NCBI RefSeq assembly: GCF_003931915.1
Contig: NZ_RSAA01000001.1
Location: forward strand, 124,001-188,000
Reading direction: 5' to 3'
From: Saccharopolyspora rhizosphaerae
GTDB taxonomy: Bacteria; Actinomycetota; Actinomycetes; Mycobacteriales; Pseudonocardiaceae
Length of the DNA stretch: 64,000 bases
Part shown: positions 25,452 through 35,238 of the stretch, in pieces
How the letters are laid out: the number at the start of each line of letters is the position of its first letter
Position numbering within the stretch: the stretch's first letter is position 1
Program-made: the position numbers and the translations under genes
The notes under the pieces: model-generated
What the model saw: only the letters and a program-made list of their open reading frames with translations
What the model was told of the DNA's origin: nothing
The model's database searches: none

Positions 25452-27660
25452 GTGGTCGCGATCGAGCGGGGACGTGTGCCGGTGCCACTGACCCGGTTCT
25501 TCGGGCGCACCGCGGAAGTCGAGCAGGTCACCGGCTTGCTCCGGGAATCACGCCTGGTCACGCTGGTGGGTGCGCCGGGAGCGGGGAAGACCCGCCTCGC
25601 CGGCGAGATCGTCGGCGACGGGTGGTTCGTGCCCCTGGCACCGATCACCGACCCCGACACCGTCCCGGGCGCGGCGGCCTCCGCGCTGCACGTCGCCCAG
25701 AAGACCGGGTCGACGGAGACCGAGGCTCTCGTCGAGGCGTTCGCGGACACCGACGCGGTGCTCGTCTTCGACAACTGCGAACACCTCGCCCCCGCCGTCG
25801 CCGCGTTGGTGCACCAGCTGCTGCTCGGCTGCCCGGGACTGCGGGTCCTGGCCACCAGCAGGATCGCGCTGGGCATCACCGGGGAACGCACCTTCCGGGT
25901 GCCGCCCCTGGACGAGGAGTCCGCGCTCGCGTTGTTCACCGACCGCGCCCGGCTCGTGAGCCCGGGCTTCGAGCCGGGCGCGGTCGAACACCGCGAGGCG
26001 CGGCGGATCTGCCGCCGGCTGGACAGCCTTCCGCTGGCCATCGAACTCGTGGCCGCCTGGAACCGGGTGCTCACCCCGACCCAGGTCCTGCACCGCCTCG
26101 ACACCATCCTGCCGATGCTGACCAGCACCGACGGGACGGTCGCCGACGAGCGGCAGCGCACGATGGAGGCGACCGTGGCGTGGAGCCACAGGCTGCTCAG
26201 CCCCGCCCAGCAGGAGCTGTTCGAGCTGCTGTCGGTCTTCGCCGGTGGGTTCGACCTCGAGGCCGCCGAAGCCGTGGTCGGGTCCGAGGCGCTGCTCGCG
26301 GACCTGACCGCGCTGGTGGACCACTCGCTGGTGCTGGCCGACCCGGTCGGGCCCCGCGATGCGCTACCGCATGCTCGAACCCGTCCGCGAGTACGGCCTC
26401 GCCGCCCTGGCCCGGCGGGCCGACCAGCAGCAGCGGACCCGCGCTGGCCACGCCGAGCACTACGCAGGACTGGCGCAGCGGTGCGACGTCGGGCTCCGCC
26501 GCGAGGACCGCAGCCGTCACCTGCTCACGATGTGCCGCGAGGAGGACAACCTGCTGGCGGCGTTGGCCTGGGCGCGCGAGCACGACCGCGACCTGGCCCT
26601 GCGGCTGGCGACCGCGCTGGCCTACTTCTGCGAACTGCACGGGCTGGTCAACGACGGGCGCGCGTGGCTGAGCGGACTGCTCGACAGCGGAGCGGGCGAC
26701 GAGCGGACCCGGGGCGAAGCCTCCGCCCGCCTCGGCCGGCTCGCCTGGCGGCAAGGGGACAACGACGGCGCGCGGAGGTACTTCGGTGACGGCCTCTCCC
26801 TCGCGCGCTCTCTCGGCGACCGCCTGCGGATCGCCACCGGACTGCGCAACCTCGCGCTCGTGGAGTGCTCGGCCGGCAACGGTGAGCGGGCCCTGGAGCT
26901 CAGCGAGCGCAGCGTGAAGCTGCACGCCGAGCTGGACGACGTGGGCCGGGGGTGGGCGTGGACGGTGCTGGCGCTGGCCAAGGCCACCACGGCCCAGTGG
27001 GCCGACTGCGACCGGGCCTCCCGAGAAGCTTTGGCGGCCAACCGGGTCCAGCGCAGCACCGCGCTGGAGGCGACCGCCCGGATCGGGATCGCCTTCGCCG
27101 CGGCCAACACCGGGGACACGGCGACGCACCGCGCGCACCTGCGTGTCCTGCTGGCCGACATCGGTGAGGCCGGCGAGCTCGTCGACGACTCCGACTGGTT
27201 GTGGTCCGCCAGCGGATTGGCCTGCAACGAGGGGCGGTTCCGCGCGTCGCTGCGGCTCGCGGGCGCAGCCCGCGCCGTGAGCGAGCGAGGCTGCACCATG
27301 CCCCTGACGACGATGCCCTTCACCGAGTCCTGCCTCGAACGCGCGCGGCAGCAGCTCGGGAGGCGGAGCGCGGACCGGCTGATGCGCCAAGGCACCGCGA
27401 TGACGACCGAGCAGTTGATCGCCGAAGCACTGCAGCAGCCCACCGCCGGTGACCGCCCGCTGTCGCCGCGGGAGCGCGAGGTCGCCGAACTGGTCGGCGA
27501 CGGCAAGACCAACGAGCAGATCGCCGCCGCCCTCGTCCTCTCCCGGCGCACCGTCGAATCCCACGTCGAGAGCCTCAAGACCAAGCCCGCCCTGGGCGGC
27601 AGGAACGAGCTCATGGCATGGGTCCTCGCGCGGCGGTTCGATTGCGTCCCACCGCGCTGA
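25452..27660 (+). pseudogene. LuxR-family ATPase regulator (AfsR/MalT-like), frameshifted
   Basis: Two adjoining frames make one protein of about 735 residues. Frame 1 from GTG 25452 holds an NB-ARC-type ATPase: Walker A GAPGAGKTRL near residue 40, Walker B VLVFDNCEH, LATSRIALG and LDSLPLAIELVAAWN. It breaks near 26349-26355 (GTCGGGCCCCGCG): removing one base there restores VGPAMRYRMLEPVREYG, the standard continuation. Frame 2 to 27660 holds TPR-like helices and a C-terminal LuxR helix-turn-helix (LSPREREVAELVGDGKTNEQ, SRRTVESHV). Either the gene is inactivated, or this is an indel error in a G/C run, or two polypeptides are made. Confidence 0.8.
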
Positions 27661-27728
27661 CTGAGCCGCCGAAGAATCCGTGCGTTTACGGATGCCGCGA
27701 GTCAGCTCTTCTCGGGAGCCTGGACGGC

Positions 27729-28513
27729 ATGACGGCACAGCACTACATGTTCAACACCGCCGAGGAGTCGAGCACGAACGTCTGCGCGCCCAGGCGCAGG
27801 TGTGGGACCGGTTGACCTTCCGCAGGCTGGCGGAGTGCGGCGTCACCGAGGGCTGGGACTGCCTGGACGTCGGGGCCGGATCGGGAACCGTGGTGCAGTG
27901 GCTCTCCGGCAGGGTCGGCGACAGCGGCCAGGTCGTGGCCACAGACCTGGAGACGACCTGGTTGCAGCGGCTCAAGGCGGCCAACCTCGAAGTCCTCCGG
28001 CACGACGTGAGCGTCGACCCGTTCGGCGAATCCGTGTTCGACCTGATCACCCTGCGGCTGGTGCTGGTTCACCAGCGAGACCAGCGAGCCGTGCTCGACA
28101 AGCTCGTCGCGGCGCTCAAGCCCGGCGGCACACTGCTCGTGGAGGAGTGCGACTTCGGCACGCTGCCGATGTCGGACCCGCCGGACAGCACCTGGAGCAC
28201 GGTCGCCGCCGCACCCGCGGCCCTGGTGGAACTGCTCGGCGCGGACCCGCACCTGGGGGACCGGTTGCCGCGCATGCTGCGCGAATCGGGACTCACCGAC
28301 GTGGACGCCGAAGCGGTCGCCTTCCCGCGGCGGATGCCCGACATCCCCAGCTGGCAGAAGAACTTCCAAGAACTGCGGGACCGGATGATCGAGGCCGGCC
28401 TGGTGGAGCAGGCTCAGGTCGACGAGGTCATCGCCACCTTCGACGACCCCTCGTGCGAGCTCGTCGTGCGCGGGCCGACGATGGTGTCGGTGCGGGGGCG
28501 CAAAGCGGCGTGA
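27729..28513 (+). pseudogene. SAM-dependent methyltransferase, probable frameshift near its start
   Basis: The body (27770-28513) encodes a class I methyltransferase: LDVGAGSGTVVQWLS is the SAM-binding motif, then ATDLETTWLQRL, DLITLRLVLVHQRDQ and ALKPGGTLLVEECD. In this frame there is no good initiator near the domain. The natural N-terminus, MTAQHYMFNTAEES from ATG 27729 with GGGAG upstream, is in another frame. One missing base near 27768-27770 (GAGTCGAGC for GAGTCGGAGC) would join them as AEES-EHERLRAQAQVWD. It follows the frameshifted LuxR gene. Substrate unknown; sequencing error is possible. Confidence 0.65.
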
Positions 28514-28563
28514 GGAGTCGCGTCGTCGGCTCTGGGGGCTTCACGCCGAGCGCGTCCCGGTGC

Positions 28564-28608
28564 GGCGCCGCAGCAGCGGTTCCCGCGGAGGAGCCGCTGC
28601 TCGGCGCC
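28564..28608. terminator. Strong bidirectional hairpin
   Basis: GGCGCCGCAGCAGCGG pairs with CCGCTGCTCGGCGCC almost perfectly, with a short GC loop region. It lies between the convergent methyltransferase and aldo-keto reductase genes, 50-60 bases from each stop, and suits termination in both directions. Confidence 0.75.
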
Positions 28609-28671
28609 CACGCCGTGCGCAGGGGTGAGGTCGCGCAGGCGCCGAACAGCGGCCGGTCCCGGCACCGGCGG

Positions 28672-29649
28672 TCAGCGGTCCAACCTGGACATGCCGTCGG
28701 GGTGGTACCGCTCGCCCGCGGCGGCACCGGGCGGGAACCGGTCGGAGAGCTCGGCGACCAGGTCCGGGCTCAGGGTGGTCGTGGCGGCCTGGATGTTGGC
28801 CTCGACGCGGTCGAGGCGGCGGCTTCCCGGGATCGGCAGGACGTCCTCGCCCTGGGCCAGCAACCACGCCAGCGCCAGCTGCGCCGGGGTCAGGCCGAGC
28901 TCCTCGGCGCGCTCGCGCAGCGGCCGGGTCAGCTCGATGTTGCGCTGCAGGCTCTCCTCCTCGAAGCGCGGGTACCGCTTCGCGCGAGCCTCGAGGTTCT
29001 CCACGTCGGAGACGCTGGTGAACGTGAGCACCCCGCGACCCAGCGGGGAGTAGGCCACCAGGCTCACGCCCAGCTCCCGGGTCGCCGGCAGCAGTTCGGA
29101 CTCGGGATCGCGGGTGAACAGCGAGTACTCCTGCTGCACCGCCGTGATCGGGTGCACCTGGTGCGCGCGGCGCAGCGTGGCGGCGCTGATCTCCGACAAG
29201 CCGATGTGCTTGATCTTGCCGGTCTCGACGAGCTCGGCCATCGCGCCGACGGTTTCCTCGATCGGCGTGGTCTTGTCCAGCCGGTGCAGGTAGTAGAGGT
29301 CGATGTGGTCGGTGCCCAACCGCGACAGGCTCGCGTCCACGGCCTGCCGCACGTAGTCCGGCTTGCCGCCGCCGGTCTCCTTGTTCGCGCCGAACTTGGT
29401 GGCCAGGACGACCTCGTCGCGCCGCTGGGCCAGCAGGCCGCTGATGAGCCTCTCGTTGTGCCCGTCGCCGTAGACGTCGGCGGTGTCGAGGAAGTTCACC
29501 CCGAGGTCGAGCAACTGGTCGAGCAGCCGCGCCGATTCGGCGTCGTCAGCGGTGCCGTAGACGCCGGACAGGCCCATCGCGCCGTAACCGAGGGCGCTGA
29601 CCTCCGGACCGTGGCGTCCGAGCCTGCGACGTGGGGGGGTGTCGGACAC
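28672..29649 (-). CDS. Aldo/keto reductase
   Basis: A 325-residue NADP-dependent reductase. The catalytic tetrad fits [10 protein letters not shown] (Asp, Tyr), VLATKFG (Lys) and LYYLHRLD (His). The cofactor end is [18 protein letters not shown]. It resembles the AKR13/YakC-like group that reduces aldehydes and ketones, with broad substrates. The N-terminus [20 protein letters not shown] is normal. It follows the small GNAT gene on the same strand with a 96-base gap containing a 16-base palindrome. Confidence 0.9.
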   Translation of the reverse strand: MSDTPPRRRLGRHGPEVSALGYGAMGLSGVYGTADDAESARLLDQLLDLGVNFLDTADVYGDGHNERLISGLLAQRRDEVVLATKFGANKETGGGKPDYVRQAVDASLSRLGTDHIDLYYLHRLDKTTPIEETVGAMAELVETGKIKHIGLSEISAATLRRAHQVHPITAVQQEYSLFTRDPESELLPATRELGVSLVAYSPLGRGVLTFTSVSDVENLEARAKRYPRFEEESLQRNIELTRPLRERAEELGLTPAQLALAWLLAQGEDVLPIPGSRRLDRVEANIQAATTTLSPDLVAELSDRFPPGAAAGERYHPDGMSRLDR

Positions 29650-29708
29650 GAGAGGGACTCCTGATCATGCGACGGTGGACGGCACCAGCGTAGTTCCTGT
29701 CGGAGGAT

Positions 29709-29724
29709 CCGCCTCGCGAGGCGG
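29709..29724. terminator. Perfect palindrome CCGCCTCGCGAGGCGG
   Basis: A 16-base perfect palindrome sits 22-37 bases past the GNAT stop and upstream of the aldo-keto reductase start. It could terminate the GNAT transcript or be an operator for the reductase. Confidence 0.4.
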
Positions 29725-29745
29725 CCGTGCGCACGGGGTTCGGCT

Positions 29746-30057
29746 TCAGAGTTCGAACTCGGGGCGGCGGTCGGCGGGCACCAGGTCGACGTGGTCGGGG
29801 TGCTTGGCGATCCAGCCGCGCACGAACGGGCAGAAGGGCAGGACCGCCAGCTCGCGTCGGCGGGCCTCGTCGAGCGCGCCGCGCACCAGCGCGCCGGCGA
29901 CGCCCTGGCCGCTGAACTGCTCGCCAACCTCGGTGTGCAGCAAGGAGATCTGGCCGTCCCGCAGCTTGTACTCGGCGAATCCGGCGAGCTCACCGCCCAC
30001 GCGGACCTCGAACCGGTTCGCAGCGGGGTTGTCCTCGATCACGGGCTCGGTGCTCAC
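29746..30057 (-). CDS. Small GNAT-like N-acetyltransferase (YjdJ type)
   Basis: A 103-residue single-domain acetyltransferase of the short GNAT subfamily. FEVRVGGELAGFAEYKLRDG and ISLLHTEVGEQFSGQGVAGAL give the acetyl-CoA loop (GQGVAG), followed by LVRGALDEARRRELAVLPFC and a terminal WIAKHPDHVDLVP. Substrate unknown. It starts with GTG 30057 and is divergent from the pirin gene across 136 bases. Confidence 0.85.
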   Translation of the reverse strand: MSTEPVIEDNPAANRFEVRVGGELAGFAEYKLRDGQISLLHTEVGEQFSGQGVAGALVRGALDEARRRELAVLPFCPFVRGWIAKHPDHVDLVPADRRPEFEL

Positions 30058-30193
30058 GACGTGCTCCCGTCGGTAGACGACCCGACGAGCCTAACGCGCG
30101 GGCAGGCCGAGGTGTCCGATCACGACGGGCGGGTCCGGGGACGTCCGGCGGGGTGGTGTGCGTCCCGGCCGCCCGCGGAGGAGGCTGGGGTGC

Positions 30194-31186
30194 GTGAGCA
30201 ACGTCGAGAGCCGACCGGACGAACTGCGCTGCGGAGGCGTGGCCACCGCCGCGCCCGGACCGGAGCTGCTGCGGCCGCGCGAGGTCCCGCTGGGCGGTCC
30301 TCGGGCCATGCTGGTCGGCCGCACCCTGCCCAACCGTCACCGCCGCATGGTCGGAGCCTGGTGCTTCGCCGACTTCTACGGGCCGGCCGACATCACCGGG
30401 CAGCCCGGCATGCAGGTCCCGCCGCACCCGCACACCGGCCTGCAGACCGTGAGCTGGCTGCTCGACGGGCAGGTGCTGCACTGCGACAGCGTCGGCAGCA
30501 CGCAGCTCGTCGAACCGGGCCGGCTGAGCCTGATGACCGCGGGCCGCGGCATCGCGCACTCCGAGGAGTCCCCGGCCGACCACTCCGCAGTCCTGCACGG
30601 CGTGCAGCTGTGGATCGCGCTGCCGGGCGAGGAACGCGGTGTCGCCCCGCACTTCGAGCACCACGCCGACCTGCCGGTGATCAGCACTCCGGAGGGCACG
30701 GCGACGGTGCTGGTGGGCTCGCTGCTCGGCGGCACCTCGCCCGCGACTACCTACTCAGCGTTGGTGGGCGCCGAGCTCAGCGTGCACCCGGGCACGACGA
30801 TGGTGATCCCGGTCGAGGCCCACTTCGAGCACGCCGTGCTGGCGCTGTGGGACATCACCGTCGACGGGCACGAGGTGAGCACCGGCGACATGCTCTACGT
30901 GGGCAGCGGTCGTGACGCGGTGACGATCACCGCCGCCGGGCGGGGCAGGGCGATGTTGCTCGGCGGAGTGCCGTTCGAGGAGCAGATCGTCATGTGGTGG
31001 AACTTCGTGGGACGCAGCCACGAGGAGGTCGCCGAAGCCCGCGCGGAGTGGGAGCGGAATCGCCGGGCGCTCGACGAGCCGGGGCGCTTCGGCGTCGTGC
31101 ACGGCCACCACGCCCCGCCGTTGCCCGCGCCCGCCCTGCCCAACGCCGCGCTGCGCGCTCGGGGCCGCACCCGTGACCGGCCATGA
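30194..31186 (+). CDS. Pirin-family cupin protein
   Basis: A 330-residue bicupin. The iron site of pirins fits PPHPHTGLQTVSWLLDG with a later GVQLWIALP; GRGIAHSEESP is a family block. The C-terminal cupin runs from about 190 and ends with EEQIVMWWNFVGRSHEEVAE, also conserved. Bacterial pirins may be quercetinase-like dioxygenases or redox-linked regulators. GTG 30194 follows GGAGGAGG. The proline-rich last 25 residues are extra. Confidence 0.85.
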   Translation: MSNVESRPDELRCGGVATAAPGPELLRPREVPLGGPRAMLVGRTLPNRHRRMVGAWCFADFYGPADITGQPGMQVPPHPHTGLQTVSWLLDGQVLHCDSVGSTQLVEPGRLSLMTAGRGIAHSEESPADHSAVLHGVQLWIALPGEERGVAPHFEHHADLPVISTPEGTATVLVGSLLGGTSPATTYSALVGAELSVHPGTTMVIPVEAHFEHAVLALWDITVDGHEVSTGDMLYVGSGRDAVTITAAGRGRAMLLGGVPFEEQIVMWWNFVGRSHEEVAEARAEWERNRRALDEPGRFGVVHGHHAPPLPAPALPNAALRARGRTRDRP

Positions 31187-31197
31187 TCAAGGCCTCG

Positions 31198-31226
31198 TGG
31201 TCGGCCCGCGGACGGCGACGTAGAGT
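31198..31226 (+). promoter_or_regulatory. Possible promoter of the MDR oxidoreductase
   Basis: A -10-like TAGAGT at 31221 is preceded 17 bases upstream by a weak -35 (TGGTCG). The start codon at 31264 follows AAAGGATC. This is a weak match. Confidence 0.3.
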
Positions 31227-31263
31227 CCGGAGAAGGAAAATGTTCCGATGAAAGGATCAGTTC

Positions 31264-32268
31264 ATGAGCAAGGGTCTGGAGATCCGCCTCGCGTCCCGGC
31301 CGCAGGGGCTGCCGACGATGGACAACTTCGAGTTCGTCGAGGTGGAGGCTCCGCAGCCGGGCGAGGGGCAGCTGCTGGTGCGCAACCTGGTCATGAGCGT
31401 CGACCCCTACATGCGCGGCCGGATGAACGAGGGCAAGTCCTACGTGCCCCCGTTCGAGGTCGGCAAGGCGCTCGACGGCGGCGCCGTAGGTGAGGTCGTC
31501 AGCAGCAACGCCGAGGGCTTCCAGTCCGGTGACCTGGTGCTGCACCAGCTGGGCTGGCGCGACTACGCCGTGGTCCCGGCCGAGCACGCGACCAAGGTCG
31601 ACCCGAACATCGCGCCGCCCAGCGCCTACCTCTCCGTGCTCGGCATGCCTGGCATGACCGCCTACGCGGGCCTCGTCGACGTCGCCGAGCAGAAGGAGGG
31701 CGACGTCGTGTTCGTCTCCGGTGCTGCGGGTGCCGTGGGTTCGCTGGCGGGCCAGATCGCCAAGCTGCGCGGGGCCAAGAAGGTCATCGGCAGCGCGGGC
31801 TCGGCGGAGAAGGTCAAGTACCTGCTCGACGAGGTCGGCTTCGACGCCGCCTTCAACTACCACGACGGTCCGGTCCGCGAGCAGCTCGCGCACGCCGCGC
31901 CCGAGGGCATCGACGTCTACTTCGACAACGTCGGCGGTGAGCACCTCGAAGCCGCGATCTTCTGCTTCAACGACTACGGCCGCGCCGCCGAGTGCGGCAT
32001 GATCTCGCAGTACAACAACGAGAAGCCGGAGCCCGGCCCGCGCAACATGATGATGATCGTGCAGAAGCGCCTGAAGGTGCGCGGCTTCATCGTCATGGAC
32101 CACGCCCACCTCAAGGACCAGTTCTTCAAGGAGGTCGGCGGCTGGCTGTCCGAGGGCAAGATCAGCTACCGGGAGACCGTCGTGGAGGGGCTGCGCAACG
32201 CCCCCGACGCGTTCCTCGGGCTGATGCGCGGCGACAACACCGGGAAGATGCTGGTCAAGATCGCCTGA
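31264..32268 (+). CDS. Zinc-independent medium-chain reductase (CurA / prostaglandin-reductase-like)
   Basis: A 334-residue NADP-dependent MDR enzyme. The start LRNLVMSVDPYMRGRM is the family hallmark, and the Rossmann site is VFVSGAAGAVGSLAGQIAKL. ECGMISQYN and GFIVMDHA are further family blocks. Members reduce the double bond of enones and enals without zinc. AAAGGATC provides the ribosome site. It is convergent with an NmrA-like gene, the stops lying only five bases apart. Confidence 0.9.
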   Translation: MSKGLEIRLASRPQGLPTMDNFEFVEVEAPQPGEGQLLVRNLVMSVDPYMRGRMNEGKSYVPPFEVGKALDGGAVGEVVSSNAEGFQSGDLVLHQLGWRDYAVVPAEHATKVDPNIAPPSAYLSVLGMPGMTAYAGLVDVAEQKEGDVVFVSGAAGAVGSLAGQIAKLRGAKKVIGSAGSAEKVKYLLDEVGFDAAFNYHDGPVREQLAHAAPEGIDVYFDNVGGEHLEAAIFCFNDYGRAAECGMISQYNNEKPEPGPRNMMMIVQKRLKVRGFIVMDHAHLKDQFFKEVGGWLSEGKISYRETVVEGLRNAPDAFLGLMRGDNTGKMLVKIA

Positions 32269-32273
32269 TCAGC

Positions 32274-33074
32274 TCACTGGGCGGGGTGGTCGCGCAGCCA
32301 CTCCGCCCAGGTCCGCCGCCCGTGCCGGTCGTGCGGGCAAGTCCAGTCGGAGGCGATGCGCCGCAAGCGCTTCGGCGCGGGAACGGTGATCACGCGCGCA
32401 CGGCCGCCGCGCACCTCCTGCCAGGTCTGCACCGCCTCGCCCAGCGTGAGCACCTCGGGGCCACCGAAGTCCGGGCGCCGTCCGGCCGGTCCTTCGGTCA
32501 CGCAGGTCGCGAGGTAGGCGGCGAAGTCTGCCTCGTCGACCGGTTGCGTCGGCAGCGATGCCGGCAAGGGCAGCACCGGAAGCCGGGCGGCCCGTCCGAA
32601 CATCCGGTCCAGCAACCAGTGGAACTGGGTGGCGCGCACGATCGACCACGGCACTTCGGCGACGCTGACCAGCTCCTCCGCGGTGTGCTTGAGCCGCAGG
32701 TAGGGCAGCGCGGGGCGGTCCACGCCGACGATCGACACGTAGGTGAAGTGCTCGACGCCCGCGGCCGCGGAGGCCTCGAGCAGCCGCGAGGTGCCGTCGA
32801 CGTCGACGTCCGGTGGGCTGCGCCAGAAGTCCGCCGGATGCGGCAGACCGCGCTGCGCCATCGGTGACCACGTCGCCGCGTGCACCACGGTGCGAGCGCC
32901 GGTGACGAGCTCTTCCACGCCCTCGCCGGTCGCCAGATCGCCCGCCACCCACTGGACTTCGGCGTCCGTGCCCGGGTGGCGGGTGAGCACCCGCGTGCGG
33001 TGCGTCGGTTTGAGCGAGCGCACCAAGTGGCGTCCCACGTGGCCGGTGCCACCGGTGATCGCGACCGTGTCCAT
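32274..33074 (-). CDS. NAD(P)-binding NmrA/SDR-like protein
   Basis: A 266-residue atypical short-chain dehydrogenase. The N-terminus VAITGGTGHVGRHLVRSLK is the dinucleotide site. YVSIVGVDRPALPYLRLKH places a tyrosine and lysine where an SDR active site would be, but the spacing is that of the atypical NmrA group. It may be a redox sensor or a reductase. GGAGGT lies upstream of ATG 33074. Confidence 0.8.
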   Translation of the reverse strand: MDTVAITGGTGHVGRHLVRSLKPTHRTRVLTRHPGTDAEVQWVAGDLATGEGVEELVTGARTVVHAATWSPMAQRGLPHPADFWRSPPDVDVDGTSRLLEASAAAGVEHFTYVSIVGVDRPALPYLRLKHTAEELVSVAEVPWSIVRATQFHWLLDRMFGRAARLPVLPLPASLPTQPVDEADFAAYLATCVTEGPAGRRPDFGGPEVLTLGEAVQTWQEVRGGRARVITVPAPKRLRRIASDWTCPHDRHGRRTWAEWLRDHPAQ

Positions 33075-33131
33075 GGGCCGGCACCTCCTGGGATCAACGA
33101 TCCCACCGGTGCGCGGGTCCCGCGAGCGGCG

Positions 33132-33800
33132 TCAGCGCCCCAGCAGCGGATCGGTGAGGCCCTCGACCACACCACCGACCAGCGGGAGCAGGCCCGGCTT
33201 CGGCTCGGAGGGCTGGGTGGGCTCCGGGGTCTCGCCGGGCTCGGACGGCTGGGAGGGTTCCGAGGTCTGCGTCGGCTCCGAGGTCTGCGTCGGCTGGGAG
33301 GTCTGCGTCGGCTGGGAGGTCTCCGGCGGCGGAGCCGGCTGGGAGGTCCGCGTCGGCTCGCTGGTCGGCTCCGGGGTGCTGGTGGCCGACGGGGTGCTCG
33401 TCCGCGAGGCCGAGGTCGACGTCGGCGAGCGGCGCTTCGCCGTGGTCTCCGGGGCCGCGCGCTCCGTGGAGGTGGTCACGGCCGGAGGCGGTGAGGCCTG
33501 GGCCGAGGAAGTCGGTGCGGGCGGGGCGATCGGCACGACCGGCGGAGCGGTCCCGGTGCCGCCCGGCTGCAGCTGCGGCAAGTACTGCCGGGTCGGCGCG
33601 GAGGCCTGCGCACGCGCCGCGTTGGCCGGGTCCGGCGTCGCGGCCTGCTCGGCGCGCGTCTGCGAGTAGTGCGCGCTGGTGACGGCGATGACGGCCAGCA
33701 CCGCCGCGGTGGTGTAACCGAGCACCGGTGCGGTGTACCGCCACGCGATGCCACGCCGGTGGCGCCCTCGTGCGGTCCGCGCCAACGACGACCTGCCCAC
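33132..33800 (-). CDS. Pro/Thr/Ser-rich membrane-anchored protein with SQPTQT repeats
   Basis: A 222-residue protein. A basic cytoplasmic head (residues 1-22) is followed by a single membrane segment, VLGYTTAAVLAVIAVTSAHY. The outer part is low-complexity Pro, Thr, Ser and Ala; residues about 160-200 repeat SQPTQT, SEPTQT and SEPSQP units. It ends in LLPLVGGVVEGLTDPLLG. This looks like an extended cell-wall-spanning stalk, possibly O-glycosylated. No enzymatic domain. GTG 33800 start. Confidence 0.7.
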   Translation of the reverse strand: MGRSSLARTARGRHRRGIAWRYTAPVLGYTTAAVLAVIAVTSAHYSQTRAEQAATPDPANAARAQASAPTRQYLPQLQPGGTGTAPPVVPIAPPAPTSSAQASPPPAVTTSTERAAPETTAKRRSPTSTSASRTSTPSATSTPEPTSEPTRTSQPAPPPETSQPTQTSQPTQTSEPTQTSEPSQPSEPGETPEPTQPSEPKPGLLPLVGGVVEGLTDPLLGR

Positions 33801-34022
33801 TACAACTCACCCCACTGCTGAATGATCCATTCCGACCAAGATCCATCACCCGAATGAGTGAAGGAAGGCAGGTCGAACCCTACGTCACCGCCGCGCGATC
33901 TCGCCAGCACCGTCGGGGAGCGGGTCGGATCTCCGCCCGCGGCGGGACCACCCGCTCGAGAAGGGGGTGGAGCGCGGTGTTCGGAGCGCTATGTTCCCGG
34001 CGAGCCGAACGAGAGGTGAGAA

Positions 34023-35189
34023 GTGAATCTGCTCGACGATGCCCGTGACCTGCTGCCCACCGATCACGACGTGGCCGTGCTGGTCGGTCGACTGCACGAC
34101 CCGGACGAGGGCGGGCCTGCCGTGGTCGCCGTGCGCGGCGACGAGCTGATCGACCTCACCGACACCGCACCGACCCTGACCGACCTGCTCGAGCACCGCG
34201 ATCCCGTGGCGCTCGCCCGCACGGCCGCGCCCCGCAAGAGCTGGTCGTTGCTCGACGTGCTGGCCGAAACCCTGCGCGACAAACCGGGTCCGAAGCTGCT
34301 GGCACCGGCCGACCTGCAGGTCCTCAAGGCGGCCGGAGTCACCTTCGTGCAGAGCATGCTCGAGCGCGTCATCGAGGAGCGCGCCGCCGGCGACGTGACC
34401 CGCTCGGCCGAGATCCGCGAGCAGGTCGAATCCGCCATCGGCGGCACCCTCGCGGCGGTGCGGCCCGGCTCGGCCGAGGCGCGCGCGGTCAAGGACGTGC
34501 TGGTGCGCGACGGCCTCTGGTCGCAGTACCTGGAGGTCGGGCTCGGGCCCGACCCGGAGATCTTCACCAAGGCACCGCTGCTGTCCGCGGTCGGCGCGGG
34601 CGCGCAGATCGGCATCGCCGAGGGCTCGGACTGGAACAACCCCGAGCCCGAAGTGGCCCTGGCGATCCGCAGCGACGGCACCATCGTGGGCGCCACCCTG
34701 GGCAACGACGTCAACCTGCGCGACGTCGAGGGCCGCAGCGCGCTGCTGCTGCCCAAGGCCAAGGACAACAACGCCTCGGCATCGCTGGGGCCCTTCCTGC
34801 GCCTGTTCGACGACGGGTTCGGCCTCGACGACGTCCGGCAGCTCGACGTGCGGCTGGAGGTGCGCGGGCGGGACGGCTTCGTCCTCGACGGGCTCAGCTC
34901 GATGCGCGAGATCAGCCGCGACCCGGAAGAGCTGGCCGCCGCCGCGCTGGGCGCGCACCACCAGTACCCGGACGGGCTGGTCCTCTACACCGGAACCCTC
35001 TTCGCCCCCACCGAGGACCGCGGTGCGCCCGGCAAGGGCTTCACCCACGAGGTCGGTGACGTGGTGCGGATCTCCACCGCGAAGCTGGGCACCCTCGCCA
35101 ACCGGGTCAACCGCAGCGAGCAGTGCCCGCGGTGGGACTTCGGCGTGCGCTCCCTCATCACGAACCTGACCCACCGCGGACTGCTCTGA
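34023..35189 (+). CDS. Fumarylacetoacetate-hydrolase family protein
   Basis: A 388-residue protein of the FAH superfamily. The C-terminal catalytic half contains WNNPEPEVALAI (metal-binding acids), GNDVNLRDVEGRSALLL and KDNNASASLGPFLRL. It resembles the longer FAH members acting on sugar-acid derivatives (2-keto-3-deoxy-acid dehydratases) more than true fumarylacetoacetases; this is judged by length and blocks only. GTG 34023 follows GAGAGGTGAG. A clean terminator follows its stop. Confidence 0.8.
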   Translation: MNLLDDARDLLPTDHDVAVLVGRLHDPDEGGPAVVAVRGDELIDLTDTAPTLTDLLEHRDPVALARTAAPRKSWSLLDVLAETLRDKPGPKLLAPADLQVLKAAGVTFVQSMLERVIEERAAGDVTRSAEIREQVESAIGGTLAAVRPGSAEARAVKDVLVRDGLWSQYLEVGLGPDPEIFTKAPLLSAVGAGAQIGIAEGSDWNNPEPEVALAIRSDGTIVGATLGNDVNLRDVEGRSALLLPKAKDNNASASLGPFLRLFDDGFGLDDVRQLDVRLEVRGRDGFVLDGLSSMREISRDPEELAAAALGAHHQYPDGLVLYTGTLFAPTEDRGAPGKGFTHEVGDVVRISTAKLGTLANRVNRSEQCPRWDFGVRSLITNLTHRGLL

Positions 35190-35204
35190 CAACCCCCTGC
35201 GACG

Positions 35205-35234
35205 GCACCGGCCCGCCTGACGGCGGGCCGGTGC
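35205..35234. terminator. Hairpin terminator
   Basis: GCACCGGCCCGCC and GGCGGGCCGGTGC form a perfect 13-base stem around a TGAC loop, 16 bases after the FAH-family stop and just before the small minus-strand gene's stop. It probably serves both. Confidence 0.85.
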
Positions 35235-35238
35235 TCGC

